Position numbers and translations under genes: made by a program
Shown: positions 27,419 to 37,596 of the stretch, one piece after another
How the letters are laid out: every line of letters starts with the position of its first letter
How positions within the stretch are numbered: position 1 is the stretch's first letter
Assembly (NCBI GenBank): GCA_907163225.1
Contig: OU015322.1
Location: 1,354,501 to 1,418,500, forward strand
DNA length: 64,000 nucleotides
Origin: an uncultured Rhodocyclaceae bacterium
GTDB taxonomy: Bacteria > Pseudomonadota > Gammaproteobacteria > Burkholderiales > Rhodocyclaceae
Reading direction: 5' to 3'
Notes under the pieces: model-generated
What the model was told of the DNA's origin: nothing
The model's database searches: none
What the model saw: the letters and a program-made list of their open reading frames with translations, nothing else

Positions 27419-28048
27419 ATGAAACTGACCAGCACCAGCTTTACGAATGGCGGCAAAATCCCGGGCGAATTCTCATTTTGCATCCCGGATGCAGCCCATC
27501 ACGTTTGCCTCGGCAAAAACATCAACCCGAATCTGGACTGGAGCGACGCGCCAGCAGCGACCAAATCCTTCGCCATCATCTGTCACGACCCGGATGTACC
27601 CAGCGAGGGCAGCGATGTCAATCAGGAAGGCAGAACCGTTCCCGCTGCATTACCGCGCGTTGATTTCTTTCACTGGGTGCTCATCGATCTGCCAGCCACG
27701 CTCAACTCCATCAAAGAGGGCGAGTTCTGCAGCGACGTGACACCACGCGGCAAGCCTGGCCCCCAGAGTCTCCATGGCAGCCGCCAGGGGATCAACAACT
27801 ATACCGACTGGTTTGCTGGCGACAACGACATGCGCGGCGACTATTTTGGTTACGATGGCCCCTGCCCTCCGTGGAATGACGAGATCATTCATCACTACAT
27901 CTTTACCGTCTATGCGCTGGACATCGAGAAACTGCCACTCGAAGGCAAATTTGGCGGCCCGGAAGTCCGTGCTGCGCTGCAAGGACACATCCTGGCCGAG
28001 GCCAGCCTGAGCGGAACCTACACGCTAAATCCCCGCCTGCCCGGCTAA
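27419..28048 (+). CDS. YbhB/YbcL (PEBP) family protein
   Basis: This 209-residue protein of the phosphatidylethanolamine-binding protein family is recognised by PNLDWSDAPAATKSFAIICHDPDVP and DFFHWVLIDLPA, plus GYDGPCPPWNDEIIHHYIFTVYALD near the end. These residues form the conserved anion-binding pocket of the family. Bacterial members have no agreed function. The second of two adjacent ATGs is chosen for its spacing from AGGGGAAG. It follows murJ closely and ends before a strong terminator. Confidence 0.85.
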   Translation: MKLTSTSFTNGGKIPGEFSFCIPDAAHHVCLGKNINPNLDWSDAPAATKSFAIICHDPDVPSEGSDVNQEGRTVPAALPRVDFFHWVLIDLPATLNSIKEGEFCSDVTPRGKPGPQSLHGSRQGINNYTDWFAGDNDMRGDYFGYDGPCPPWNDEIIHHYIFTVYALDIEKLPLEGKFGGPEVRAALQGHILAEASLSGTYTLNPRLPG

Positions 28049-28059
28049 AGCGGCCCAAC

Positions 28060-28089
28060 AAAAAGGCCATGCAACTGCATGGCCTTTTT
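28060..28089. terminator. Bidirectional terminator between convergent genes
   Basis: An AAAAAGGCCATGC stem pairs with GCATGGCCTTTTT around a 4-base loop. Symmetric A/T runs let it end both the PEBP gene and the TolC-like gene that faces it. Confidence 0.85.
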
Positions 28090-28135
28090 GTCCACTCACT
28101 GGCCACGGCCGGTGAGTGCATTATGTGGTGAAGGC

Positions 28136-29977
28136 TTACTTGCCCTTGCAGCCACCAACGGTATTGCCGGCACAAACCGCAGAACTTTCGCGATTGATCA
28201 GCCACTTGCCATTGACCCGTATCATTTCCAGCGTCTTCTGGGTCACGTCATTGAAGCCCTTGGACTGGTAGTTCTGACGGAATTCGGCGAACGCACGATC
28301 GTTGCCATCCATGCGAACCTTCACATCCTGAAGATCAACATTGATATCACCGCGGGTCGAGATACGGCTACGACGCAGCTGAGCCCAGTCTTCGCGGGAA
28401 ATACCGCCATCCGGCGTAAAGGTCGGTGCGTAGAAACCGGTGTAGGCAGAGTAGTCGCGGGCGGACCACGCGGCAGCCCAGGACTTGACTTGACTCATGA
28501 TGCCAGCCTCAGGCCCTGCGGCAACCAGCAACGGGGCGCGGGACGCGTTAAGTGCGGCAGCCTTGGCATCAAGCGCATCTCGCCCGGCGTTATCCAGGGC
28601 GATAGGATCGTTCGGGCACAGCTGGGCCGGATCGATATCCGCGAGATCCTTGCTGTCCGGCGTCTCGGCATCGAGACGCTGCAAACCGAGGTACTCAAGC
28701 AAGGTGCCCATGCCGGCGTAGGTCCGCAGGTATGACAAGGTCAGATCGGTATCGGCATTTACATTGGAGCGGCGCGCAACGAGAAGCTCGTTCTCGGTGT
28801 CGAGCAAGTCAAGCAAGGTGCGCTGACCGACGTTGAACTGATCACGGTAGGCGTCACGGGTCTTTTCAAGAAGCGCGACCTGACGCGCGAAGTGTGTTGA
28901 TTGCTCCTTCAGGCGCAGCACGTCGTTGTAGGCGATGAGCAAGGTCTGGCGGGTATCGCGGCAAGCCTTTTCACGAAGATCGAAAGCCAGGCTCTTCTTC
29001 TCGATGGTCTGCTTTTCGCGGGCACGATCGGAGCCGCCATTAAAAAGATTCCAGCTGACAACAAGTTCGGCGACATTGTGCTCACGCTGTCCATCGGCGC
29101 CCAGATAGTTCTGGGTATGATCCGTGCGGGCGCGGAAGTCCAGCTTGGGGGAATAGGCAGCGCGGCGCGTATTGATTTCATACTGGGCAGCTTCGATGTT
29201 TTCGCTGGCAGCAAGTATCTGCGGGTTTTTCTTGTACAGGGTATCGAGCGCCACTTTGGCTTGAGCCGGGAAAGCAGTACCCAGTTGCGTCGGTGGGGTA
29301 ATCGCGGTTTCGGGCTGCACGCCAACCAGGCGTTGGTAGCGGGCGCTAACGTCGTGAAGATTGGCCTTTTCCGTCACCAGATTGATTTCCGCCAGCGCCA
29401 GACGGCTTCCGGCTTGCTCCATATCAACACGACGGCCGATACCGCTCTGGGTACGGCGTTGAATCTGGTCAAAAGTCGCCTTGTGCTGAACATAATTGTC
29501 TTGTGCGAGGTCGACCAGATGGCGATAACGCAGCACATCAAGGTAGGCACGGCCAGCTTCAAGCGCGATGTTTTCCGAGGCATCAAGCAGTTCGTAGTAA
29601 CGAACAAGCTTGGCCTTGCCGAGACGACGGACTTCATTGCGCGTGGCAAAGCCATCGAAAATCATTTGGTTAAGGCTGAGCAGATAGCCACTGCGCGTGT
29701 AGTCGTCGCGCGCACCGAGTGGCGGTTGCTTGAGACTTTCGCGGCCGCCGCCAGCGGTGAGATCAACGCGCGGGTAATAGCCACCGCGGGCAACGCCAAT
29801 CTCTTCATCTGCCGCCCGATAGTTGTGCCACTTGGCGGTCACTTCCGGACTATTTAGAACCGCCCGCTGGGCAACATCTTTCAGAATCGCGGGGGCTGCA
29901 GGCTGGGCCTGAGAAACCTGGCCGATTGCAGGGAAAGCGGCCGAAACAAGCAGCGACACAAGGGCGATTTTTTTCAT
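28136..29977 (-). CDS. TolC-family outer-membrane channel with C-terminal NTF2-like domain
   Basis: This 613-residue protein starts with a signal peptide (MKKIALVSLLVSAAFPAIGQ). Residues about 35-450 form a TolC/OMF channel with two internal repeats (LNSPEVTAKWHNYRAADEEIG, QILAASENIEAAQYEI and the late NVGQRTLLDLLDTENELL). This part resembles LapE/AggA-type channels of type I secretion. Beyond it, about 480-610 forms a separate domain (SQVKSWAAAWSARDYSAYTGFYA to EMIRVNGKWLINRES) like the SnoaL/NTF2-like Cds6 fold. Most TolC homologues are 430-500 residues, so the fusion is unusual. No adhesin, ABC transporter or membrane-fusion gene is adjacent. The start is chosen at the signal peptide. Confidence 0.85.
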   Translation of the reverse strand: MKKIALVSLLVSAAFPAIGQVSQAQPAAPAILKDVAQRAVLNSPEVTAKWHNYRAADEEIGVARGGYYPRVDLTAGGGRESLKQPPLGARDDYTRSGYLLSLNQMIFDGFATRNEVRRLGKAKLVRYYELLDASENIALEAGRAYLDVLRYRHLVDLAQDNYVQHKATFDQIQRRTQSGIGRRVDMEQAGSRLALAEINLVTEKANLHDVSARYQRLVGVQPETAITPPTQLGTAFPAQAKVALDTLYKKNPQILAASENIEAAQYEINTRRAAYSPKLDFRARTDHTQNYLGADGQREHNVAELVVSWNLFNGGSDRAREKQTIEKKSLAFDLREKACRDTRQTLLIAYNDVLRLKEQSTHFARQVALLEKTRDAYRDQFNVGQRTLLDLLDTENELLVARRSNVNADTDLTLSYLRTYAGMGTLLEYLGLQRLDAETPDSKDLADIDPAQLCPNDPIALDNAGRDALDAKAAALNASRAPLLVAAGPEAGIMSQVKSWAAAWSARDYSAYTGFYAPTFTPDGGISREDWAQLRRSRISTRGDINVDLQDVKVRMDGNDRAFAEFRQNYQSKGFNDVTQKTLEMIRVNGKWLINRESSAVCAGNTVGGCKGK

Positions 29978-30270
29978 GGGCGGCGATTTAAATTTAGCTA
30001 GGAATGGGCAGGGAATTCTGTCAGAAGTGTGGCAACTCAGCACAAGAAAACGCAGGCGATAATGGAATGTATGCAATTTTTGGCGATTATATGCGGCACT
30101 TTTTCACAAATTGTAAGAAATCGTAAGCCTGTATTATATCGGCATAGCAGCCCGAATCTTTAGTCGACCATTTGCTCGATTGCTTGCCCTGATAGCACCG
30201 CCTAGTAACTACACCTCCAGTGCGGACACATCCAGCAGCGCCCAGATGAGTCTGCACGCGATCAGCCTGG

Positions 30271-30429
30271 TCAGGATTTCAGCCAGCTGGCCAACTCCTC
30301 CCTGCTCGGCAGGCGACCAGACACTTTGACCACCTCATCGACGACCAGAGCAGGCGTCGTCATGATCGGATAGGCCATGATTTCGTTCATGTTGGTTACA
30401 TGCTCGAATGTCGCAGCCATCCCCACGCC
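30271..30429 (-). pseudogene. Remnant of a thioredoxin-like redox disulfide protein
   Basis: This frame encodes GMAATFEHVTNMNEIMAYP followed by MTTPALVVDEVVKVSGRLPS and a final WLKS, which is the second half of the small thioredoxin-fold proteins (redox-active disulfide type) found beside arsenic permeases. The N-terminal half with the CxxC site is absent, and the frame upstream is out-of-phase permease sequence. The fragment begins where the permease homology stops, which points to a deletion that joined two neighbouring genes. Confidence 0.7.
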
Positions 30430-31478
30430 TGCACCCATTCCGGCCAGATAAAGACGCGAATGACACCGACCAAAAAGACGCCGACAACCAGCAGCGGAAA
30501 GATCTGTTTTACAAACCGCCATGTTTCCCACAGCCATTGCTGTACATCCCACGGGTCGAAACGGCGCGCCAGGGGCACCAAAGCGAGGCATAACACGAGC
30601 ACCACAGCTGCTCTCACGGTCAACGCGAAAAACAGGCCATTTTCGGAAACACGAATGCCCAGCGCCGCTATCACCAGTGTCAGCAAGGTAAGCCCTAGCG
30701 CCACTGGGGTCAGCCGATTGAAGCCATTGTCGACCAGCCCGAGTCCGCGCCAGGCCGCCGCGCCGATCGCCGCCAGCAGACCAATCAGGATCAGGCCCTG
30801 CACACTGAGCCCCTCCGCCCCCGTCGCTTCATCGATTGGCACCAGACGATCCAGCACGGCCTGCAAGGCGCCGGCGCCGGGCAAGGGCAACTGCCCGCTG
30901 AACAACACGGCTTTCAGAAAATCCAGCTTCAGCGTGCCGGCGAGCAGCAACGCAACCAGCACGACAAGGAAAAGCAGTGTCTGCTTCGAAATACCCTCAT
31001 CGCCGCCAAAGACTTCGCTCTGCGCAAGACGCTCGTTGTCGCCCTGCCGGAAGATGATCGCCATGATCATCCCGATGCCTATCCCGAATGAGAGCGCCAG
31101 CACAACGCGGGCGATGGCAAAGTCGGCGCCCAACGCAACGCCGGTATAGGAGAGGGCGAGAATGTTGGCTGCCGGCGCGAAGAACAGAAAAGTCATGGCC
31201 GGCCCCAGTCCGGCGCCCTTTTTATAGATACCGGCAAACAGCGGCTGGATCGTGCAAGAACAAACGGCAAGCAGGCTGCCAGCCCCCGCAGCGGCGGGGT
31301 AGGACACCCATTTCGAGGCATTCGGCCCGAGGAAACGAATGATCGACTGCTGCGGCACAAAGGCTGACAAAGCGCCGGCAATGAAAAAAGCCGGCACCAG
31401 ACAGAGCAGGACATGAGCCGCCAGATAGGAGGCCAGCCCGGCCAAGCCACCCTGCAGCGCTTCGACAACGACATTCAT
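30396..31478 (-). pseudogene. Permease of ArsP/YraQ (UPF0718) type, C-terminus replaced
   Basis: This 360-residue membrane protein has the family motif SLLAVCSCTIQPLFAGIYKK and FLFFAPAANILALSYTG. Such permeases export organoarsenicals or other ligands and are common in ars operons. Homologues continue for roughly another 100 residues with further membrane helices after VGVIRVFI-PEWVQ; here the sequence instead turns into WGWLRHSSM and stops, overlapping the thioredoxin remnant. I therefore read it as truncated by a deletion and likely impaired. It is the fourth gene of arsR-arsC-acr3-permease, about 30 bases after acr3. A dispersed repeat copy lies at 30614-30643. Confidence 0.7.
30614..30643 (+). 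repeat. Dispersed GCGGTCAACC/A-tract repeat, copy 5 (inside permease)
   Basis: A variant core CACGGTCAACG is followed by A5 at +12 and ATTTT at +23, the same spacing as the best copies. Confidence 0.55.
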
Positions 31479-31508
31479 GACGCCCTCCCCACCAGCCAGC
31501 GCCGACGA

Positions 31509-32576
31509 TCAAGTCGCTTCGTACCAATCCTTGCTGGCATTCACCACACGCACGACCAACAGCATGACCGGCACCTCGATCAGCACACCGACCACCGTTG
31601 CCAAGGCCGCGCCGGACTCAAATCCGAATAGGCCGATAGCCGCAGCGACGGCCAGCTCAAAGAAATTGGAGGCGCCGATCAGCGCTGACGGGCAGGCAAT
31701 GTTGTGCTTTTCGCCCACTACCCGATTCAGCCAGTAAGCCAGCGCCGAGTTGAAAAATACCTGGATCAGGATCGGCACAGCGAGCAGTGCGATGACCAGC
31801 GGCTGGCGCAGGATCGCCTCGCCCTGGAAGGCGAAGAGCAGCACCAGGGTCAGCAGCAAGGCACAGATCGACCACGGCCCGATTTTCGCCATCGCCGCCT
31901 CGAAGCTCGCCTGTCCGCGAGCGAGCAGCGACTTGCGCCACAGTTGCGCCAGCGCCACCGGGATCACGATGTAGAGCACCACCGAGATGAGCAGCGTCGC
32001 CCACGGCACGGTGATCGACGAGATACCAAGCAGGAAGGCGACGAGCGGCGCGAAGGCGAAAACCATGATGGTGTCGTTCACCGCCACCTGCGACAGCGTA
32101 AACAGCGGATCGCCGTTCGACAGCCGGCTCCAGACGAAAACCATCGCCGTACACGGGGCGGCGGCAAGCAGGATCAGCCCGGCAATGTAGCTATCCAGCT
32201 GGTCAGCCGGCAGGTAGTCGGCAAACAGGTGGCGAATGAACAGCCAGCCGAGAAAGGCCATAGAAAACGGCTTGACCAGCCAATTCACGAACAGCGTAAC
32301 GCCAATGCCCTTCACGTGCCGCTTCATCTCGCCCAGCGCGCCGAAATCGACCTTGACCAGCATCGGGATGATCATCACCCAGATCAGCAGCCCGACCGGC
32401 AGATTGACCTGCGCCACCTCCATGCGGCCAACTGCCTTGAAGAAATCGGGAAAAAACTGACCGAAGACAATCCCCGTGACGATGCACAGAAAAACCCAGA
32501 TGGTCAGGTAACGCTCGAAACCACTCATCGGCGCGCTTGCCGCCCGTTTCATCGCAACTTCGCACTGGGCGCTCAT
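31509..32576 (-). CDS. acr3: Arsenite efflux transporter ACR3
   Basis: This 355-residue carrier of the ACR3 (BART superfamily) exports arsenite with ten membrane helices. The family core LILLAAAPCTAMVFVWSRLSNGDP contains the Cys essential for As(III) transport, and NDTIMVFAFAPLVAFLLG follows. The ATG overlaps the arsC stop (ATGA), so arsenate reduction and arsenite export are coupled in translation. Confidence 0.95.
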   Translation of the reverse strand: MSAQCEVAMKRAASAPMSGFERYLTIWVFLCIVTGIVFGQFFPDFFKAVGRMEVAQVNLPVGLLIWVMIIPMLVKVDFGALGEMKRHVKGIGVTLFVNWLVKPFSMAFLGWLFIRHLFADYLPADQLDSYIAGLILLAAAPCTAMVFVWSRLSNGDPLFTLSQVAVNDTIMVFAFAPLVAFLLGISSITVPWATLLISVVLYIVIPVALAQLWRKSLLARGQASFEAAMAKIGPWSICALLLTLVLLFAFQGEAILRQPLVIALLAVPILIQVFFNSALAYWLNRVVGEKHNIACPSALIGASNFFELAVAAAIGLFGFESGAALATVVGVLIEVPVMLLVVRVVNASKDWYEAT

Positions 32577-33073
32577 GCCGAGGCCTCCACGTGAATATTC
32601 CTTGCCGCCTCGATGATCGCTGCGGTCGACATCGTTTCTAGCGGCAATTCCAAAAAGGCCACGATTCGCTTTTCCAGTTCAGCATAAGCCGTTTCAAACG
32701 CCACCCGGCGCGCCGCCAGCGGCTCGACGTGGGCCGGATCGGCGATGCCCCAGTGTGCCGTCGCCGGATGACCGGGCCAGATCGGGCACGCTTCGCCGGC
32801 CGCGCTGGCGCAAACGGTAAAGATAAAATCGAGCTGCAGGGCGTCCGGCCCGGCAAACTCGTCCCACGATTTGCTGCGTACTTCGGGCAGCGGCACGCCA
32901 TGCTTTTGCAAAGTTTCCAGCGCCACCGGATTGACCGTACCGCTCGGCTGGCTACCGGCCGAAAAGGCGCGAATCCTGCCTTTTCCCAGATGGTTGAACA
33001 GCGCCTCGCCGAGGATCGAACGGGCTGAATTGCCGGTGCACAGCACCAGCACGTTGAAAATTTTCATACGCAT
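32573..33073 (-). CDS. arsC: Arsenate reductase ArsC (low-MW phosphatase type)
   Basis: This 166-residue reductase of the low-molecular-weight tyrosine phosphatase fold has the active-site loop VLCTGNSARS (CX5R-like) near residue 10 and the pair of redox Cys in FTVCASAAGEACPIWPG. It reduces arsenate to arsenite using thioredoxin or glutaredoxin thiols. The ATG at 33073 follows GGAG and overlaps the end of arsR, so the arsR-arsC junction is coupled. Confidence 0.93.
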   Translation of the reverse strand: MRMKIFNVLVLCTGNSARSILGEALFNHLGKGRIRAFSAGSQPSGTVNPVALETLQKHGVPLPEVRSKSWDEFAGPDALQLDFIFTVCASAAGEACPIWPGHPATAHWGIADPAHVEPLAARRVAFETAYAELEKRIVAFLELPLETMSTAAIIEAARNIHVEASA

Positions 33074-33399
33074 TTCTCCGGACTGCAGGCATCGACCACC
33101 TCGCCGCAACCGAGTCCGCCGCAGCAGTCCTCCGTCAGGTAACGCAGCAAGTCGTTCATCACCGGGTAATTGGTCGAGTAATAGATGAATCGCCCTTCCT
33201 GGCGCGACACGGCCAGCCCGGCGCCAACCAGCTCCTTGAGATGAAAGCTCAGGCGGCCATTGGCCTCGACGCCCAGGCCCTCGGCGATGCGTCCGACAGA
33301 CAGGCCACCGGCGCCAGCACGAACCAGCAAGCGGAAGACTTCAAGACGGGTTTCATGGGCCAGCGCACCGAGCGCCGCCACGGCAAGTTTCGATTCCAT
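33064..33399 (-). CDS. arsR: ArsR-family arsenic-responsive repressor
   Basis: This 111-residue winged-helix repressor has the recognition region NGRLSFHLKELVGAGLAVSRQEGRFIYYS. The C-terminus is rich in Cys (LTEDCCGGLGCGEVVDAC), a likely As(III) site; this differs from the helix-3 CxC of E. coli ArsR. It heads the ars operon and a palindrome lies just before its start, so autoregulation is expected. Confidence 0.93.
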   Translation of the reverse strand: MESKLAVAALGALAHETRLEVFRLLVRAGAGGLSVGRIAEGLGVEANGRLSFHLKELVGAGLAVSRQEGRFIYYSTNYPVMNDLLRYLTEDCCGGLGCGEVVDACSPEKCV

Positions 33400-33419
33400 A
33401 TTTCAATAATAATTGAAAT
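33400..33419 (-). promoter_or_regulatory. Likely ArsR operator
   Basis: ATTTCAA and TTGAAAT form a perfect inverted repeat around an AT-only centre, ending directly against the arsR start codon. AT-rich palindromes of this kind are typical ArsR/SmtB sites. Confidence 0.6.
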
Positions 33420-33560
33420 CTTGGATTTGCAAAGGAAAATCTTGGCCGGACATTCATGCCGCGGCGCCGTCCCAAGCTAACGCTAAACATGCACCGAACT
33501 AACCTTCCACTGTCGCGGGAACAACGGCCGCCCCAACGGTGACAGCGTCAACTGATAGCC

Positions 33561-33596
33561 CTGCGGTCAACCGGAAAAATCGCCCAAAAACCAAAA
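33561..33596 (+). repeat. Dispersed GCGGTCAACC/A-tract repeat, copy 6 (intergenic, near consensus)
   Basis: This is the best intergenic copy: core CTGCGGTCAACCGG, A5 at +12 and A5 at +23, with a third short A-run after. It lies between arsR and the 3' end of the sigma-54 activator gene. Confidence 0.85.
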
Positions 33597-33601
33597 CCAT
33601 T

Positions 33602-34921
<1,320 letters not shown>

Positions 34922-35263
34922 GTCAGTTTTGTCGCTGGCGCCAAAATGGAGTGCCACCATTGTCCACGAAGCCACCACAAACACAAACCCCGGCTTTACG
35001 AAATTCCCAACCAACTGATTTATATAGATTTAATTCAGCAAGCAAAGCAGGCACACATCTTGATAATGACTACACTGGAAACCGGCGACGCACGCTGCCC
35101 AAGGCTACGTCTCCAGCCTGTTTTTGGGCAGGAGCTTGCTCACTGAACCTCAACCTGGCGGCATATCCCCCTTAGTTCGCCCCGCAGGCTTGCTCTATGC
35201 AACCCGGTTGAACAGTGCCAGCGCTCCGGTTTCCAACCTTATTCATAAACCGCTAGAGGATCG
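34922..35263. other. Divergent regulatory region between the sigma-54 activator and ccoG2
   Basis: This 342-base gap has an AT-rich stretch near 35015-35040, a possible sigma-70 promoter area for the activator, and the sigma-54 promoter at 35124-35140 for ccoG2. No gene is supported in it. Confidence 0.6.
35124..35140 (+). promoter_or_regulatory. Sigma-54 (-24/-12) promoter of ccoG2
   Basis: TTGGGCAGGAGCTTGCT matches the sigma-54 consensus layout TGG-N8-TTGCW, with GG at 35126-35127 and GC at 35138-35139 exactly ten bases apart. A start near 35151 would leave a leader of about 113 bases before ccoG2. Confidence 0.65.
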
Positions 35264-36679
35264 ATGAGTCAGCCAGAAATCAGCCCGCAGCCCGACGGCG
35301 CGGCAAAAGTTTCCTTCTACGAAAAGCGCAAGGTCATCTACGCCAAGCGCGTTCGCGGCTATTTCGACAACTGGCGGATCGCCCTCGTCATCTTCACGCA
35401 GATCCTGTTCTACGTCAGCCCGTGGTTGGTCTGGAACGATCGCCAGGCCATCCTGTTGCATCTTGTCGAGCGAAAGTTCTATATTTTCGGCATGGTTTTC
35501 TGGCCGCAGGACGTCATCTACCTCGCCGCCCTGCTCATCGTTTCCGCCTACGCGCTCTTCCTCGTCACTGCCGTAGCCGGTCGGCTTTTCTGCGGCTACG
35601 CCTGCCCGCAAACGGTCTACACACAAATCTTCATGTGGATCGAAAACAAGGTCGAGGGCGAACGCAACGCGCGCATCAAACTCGACAAAGAACCTTTCAG
35701 CGCCCGCAAGCTCCGCATCAAGGGCACCAAGCACGGTCTCTGGCTGCTCTTTTCGCTGTGGACGGGCTTCACGCTGGTCTGCTATTTCACGCCAGTCACC
35801 GAGCTGCTCAACAACGTCATGACCGGCGATCTCGGCTCGTGGGAAATCTTCTGGATATTCTTCTACGGTGGCTTTACCTACCTCTTCGCCGGCTTCATGC
35901 GCGAGCAGGTGTGCAAATACATGTGCCCGTACGCCCGCTTCCAGAGCGTGATGTTCGACCCGGATACGCTGATCATCACCTACGACCCGGAGCGCGGTGA
36001 AACGCGCGGGGCACGCAAGAAGGGCGTCGATGCCAAGGCAGCAGGCCTCGGTGATTGCGTCGATTGCGGACTCTGCGTGCAGGTCTGCCCAACCGGCATC
36101 GACATCCGCAACGGCCTGCAATACGAGTGCATCGGCTGCGCCGCCTGCGTCGATATCTGCGACCAGGTCATGGACAAGGTCGGCCTGCCGCGCGGCCTGG
36201 TGCGCTATTCGACCGAAAGCGCCATGGCCAAGCACCTTAGCAAAAAGGAAATCGTCGCTCACATCGTTCGCCCGCGCATCCTCCTCTACACGGTCATCCT
36301 CGTCATCATCACCGGCCTCGCCGCCTGGTTCCTCGCCCACCGCATTCCGCTCAAGGTCGACATCATCCGCGACCGTTCGGTGCTCGCTCGCGAAGCCGAT
36401 GATGGCCGGATCGAGAACGTCTACATGCTGCAGATCATGAACACCGAGGAACAGCCGCACCGCTATCGCGTCACGGTCGAAGGCCTGCCCGGTGCCGAAA
36501 TCGCCGGCCCGTCGGAAGTCGACGCCAAGGCAGCCGGGCTGACCTCGTTCAACACCGTCGTCAGCGTGCCGCCAGAAGCCGGCAAGACGGGCTCGAACCA
36601 GATTCACTTTGAAATTTCCGCGATCGACAATCCCGACATCAAGGTTCGCGAGAAAGCCGCTTTCCTCCTGCCTCAGTAA
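35264..36679 (+). CDS. Orphan second CcoG-type iron-sulfur membrane protein
   Basis: This 471-residue protein is a close paralogue of the ccoG at 15692-17104, with the same CGYACPQTVYTQ, CKYMCPYARFQ, CVDCGLCVQVCPTGID and CIGCAACVDICDQ motifs and a C-terminal Ig-like periplasmic domain. No oxidase genes lie beside it. It is transcribed from a sigma-54 promoter, divergent from a PAS/sigma-54 activator, so it is probably made under a different condition from the cco cluster copy. It may serve copper reduction for the same oxidase or another cuproenzyme. A clean ribosome site (AGAGGATCG) precedes the ATG. Confidence 0.9.
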   Translation: MSQPEISPQPDGAAKVSFYEKRKVIYAKRVRGYFDNWRIALVIFTQILFYVSPWLVWNDRQAILLHLVERKFYIFGMVFWPQDVIYLAALLIVSAYALFLVTAVAGRLFCGYACPQTVYTQIFMWIENKVEGERNARIKLDKEPFSARKLRIKGTKHGLWLLFSLWTGFTLVCYFTPVTELLNNVMTGDLGSWEIFWIFFYGGFTYLFAGFMREQVCKYMCPYARFQSVMFDPDTLIITYDPERGETRGARKKGVDAKAAGLGDCVDCGLCVQVCPTGIDIRNGLQYECIGCAACVDICDQVMDKVGLPRGLVRYSTESAMAKHLSKKEIVAHIVRPRILLYTVILVIITGLAAWFLAHRIPLKVDIIRDRSVLAREADDGRIENVYMLQIMNTEEQPHRYRVTVEGLPGAEIAGPSEVDAKAAGLTSFNTVVSVPPEAGKTGSNQIHFEISAIDNPDIKVREKAAFLLPQ

Positions 36680-36699
36680 AATTTGGCAGACTCCGCTTG

Positions 36700-36728
36700 G
36701 GCGGGAGCTTGGTCTCCCGCCTTTTTTT
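36700..36728 (+). terminator. Terminator after ccoG2
   Basis: GGCGGGAG/CTCCCGCC, an 8-bp stem with a 6-base loop, is followed by T7. Confidence 0.88.
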
Positions 36729-36737
36729 CGTCCGCAA

Positions 36738-37589
36738 TCAGCGCCGCATGGCGCGATCGAGAAAGTCCTGCAGGGCGCCGATCTGTCGGCCAATATCGCC
36801 ATAATCGTCATGGCTGCCCGGCACCAGCAGCAACTCAACCGCATCGCTGGCCCGCGCCGCGTAAATCTGCTGCGCCTCGGCCACCGGCACGGTGTCATCG
36901 GACAGACCATGAACGATGAGCACCGGACAAGTAACGCGGGCGATGGTGTTGCACGGCGCGATAGCATCGAAACGATGGCCAATCACCCGTTGCACGTAAG
37001 CCAGAATGTAGGCGCCAAGCGGCCAGTAAGGAATGTGCATGCCAGCCATCCAGCGCCGCATCATCGCCGCCGGATGAGCGAAGGCGGCCAGACTGACCAC
37101 CGCCCGCAAATCGGTGCGTCGCGAAGCAGCGAGCAGAGCAGCCCCCGCACCAACCGAATGGCCGACAACACCCAGCCGTTGCGCATCCACTTCCGGCTGA
37201 TCGGCCAGCCACCGCAGCGCTGCGTCGATGTCTTCCGCGAAACGCGGCAGCGAAGCAAACGTATCGCCATCGCTCTGGCCGTGGCAGCGAGCATCGACCA
37301 GCAGCAGCGAATATCCGGCCGTATGCAGGGGCGCCGCCAGGGGCAGCATCATTTCGGCGTTGCCGCCCCAGCCGTGCATGACGACCAGTGCCGGGCCGGG
37401 CGTCTCGGCGGGAATGAACCAGCCGTACAGTTTCTTGGCATTGCACGTCGGCATGCTCACTTCGCGCCACAGCAAACCTTCCGGGCGACCGGCTTCGGCC
37501 ACACGGGGCGCCGCCAGACCGCGCCGAATTCCAAAATTCAGAGCACCAACGCCGCCGGCCAGCAGCGGGATGCCCCATAGCCAGTGCAT
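36738..37589 (-). CDS. Alpha/beta hydrolase, membrane-anchored
   Basis: This 283-residue hydrolase starts with a hydrophobic segment (MHWLWGIPLLAGGVGALNFG) likely to be a membrane anchor. The catalytic set is visible: oxyanion-region VMHGWGGN, nucleophile in VVGHSVGAGAAL, acid in VHGLSDDTVP and His in VPGSHDDYG. It resembles the BAAT/dienelactone-hydrolase-like esterase group; substrate unknown. The start at 37589 is chosen because it lies 7 bases after the TDT gene stop and includes the hydrophobic anchor. Confidence 0.8.
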   Translation of the reverse strand: MHWLWGIPLLAGGVGALNFGIRRGLAAPRVAEAGRPEGLLWREVSMPTCNAKKLYGWFIPAETPGPALVVMHGWGGNAEMMLPLAAPLHTAGYSLLLVDARCHGQSDGDTFASLPRFAEDIDAALRWLADQPEVDAQRLGVVGHSVGAGAALLAASRRTDLRAVVSLAAFAHPAAMMRRWMAGMHIPYWPLGAYILAYVQRVIGHRFDAIAPCNTIARVTCPVLIVHGLSDDTVPVAEAQQIYAARASDAVELLLVPGSHDDYGDIGRQIGALQDFLDRAMRR

Positions 37590-37596
37590 GAACGGC

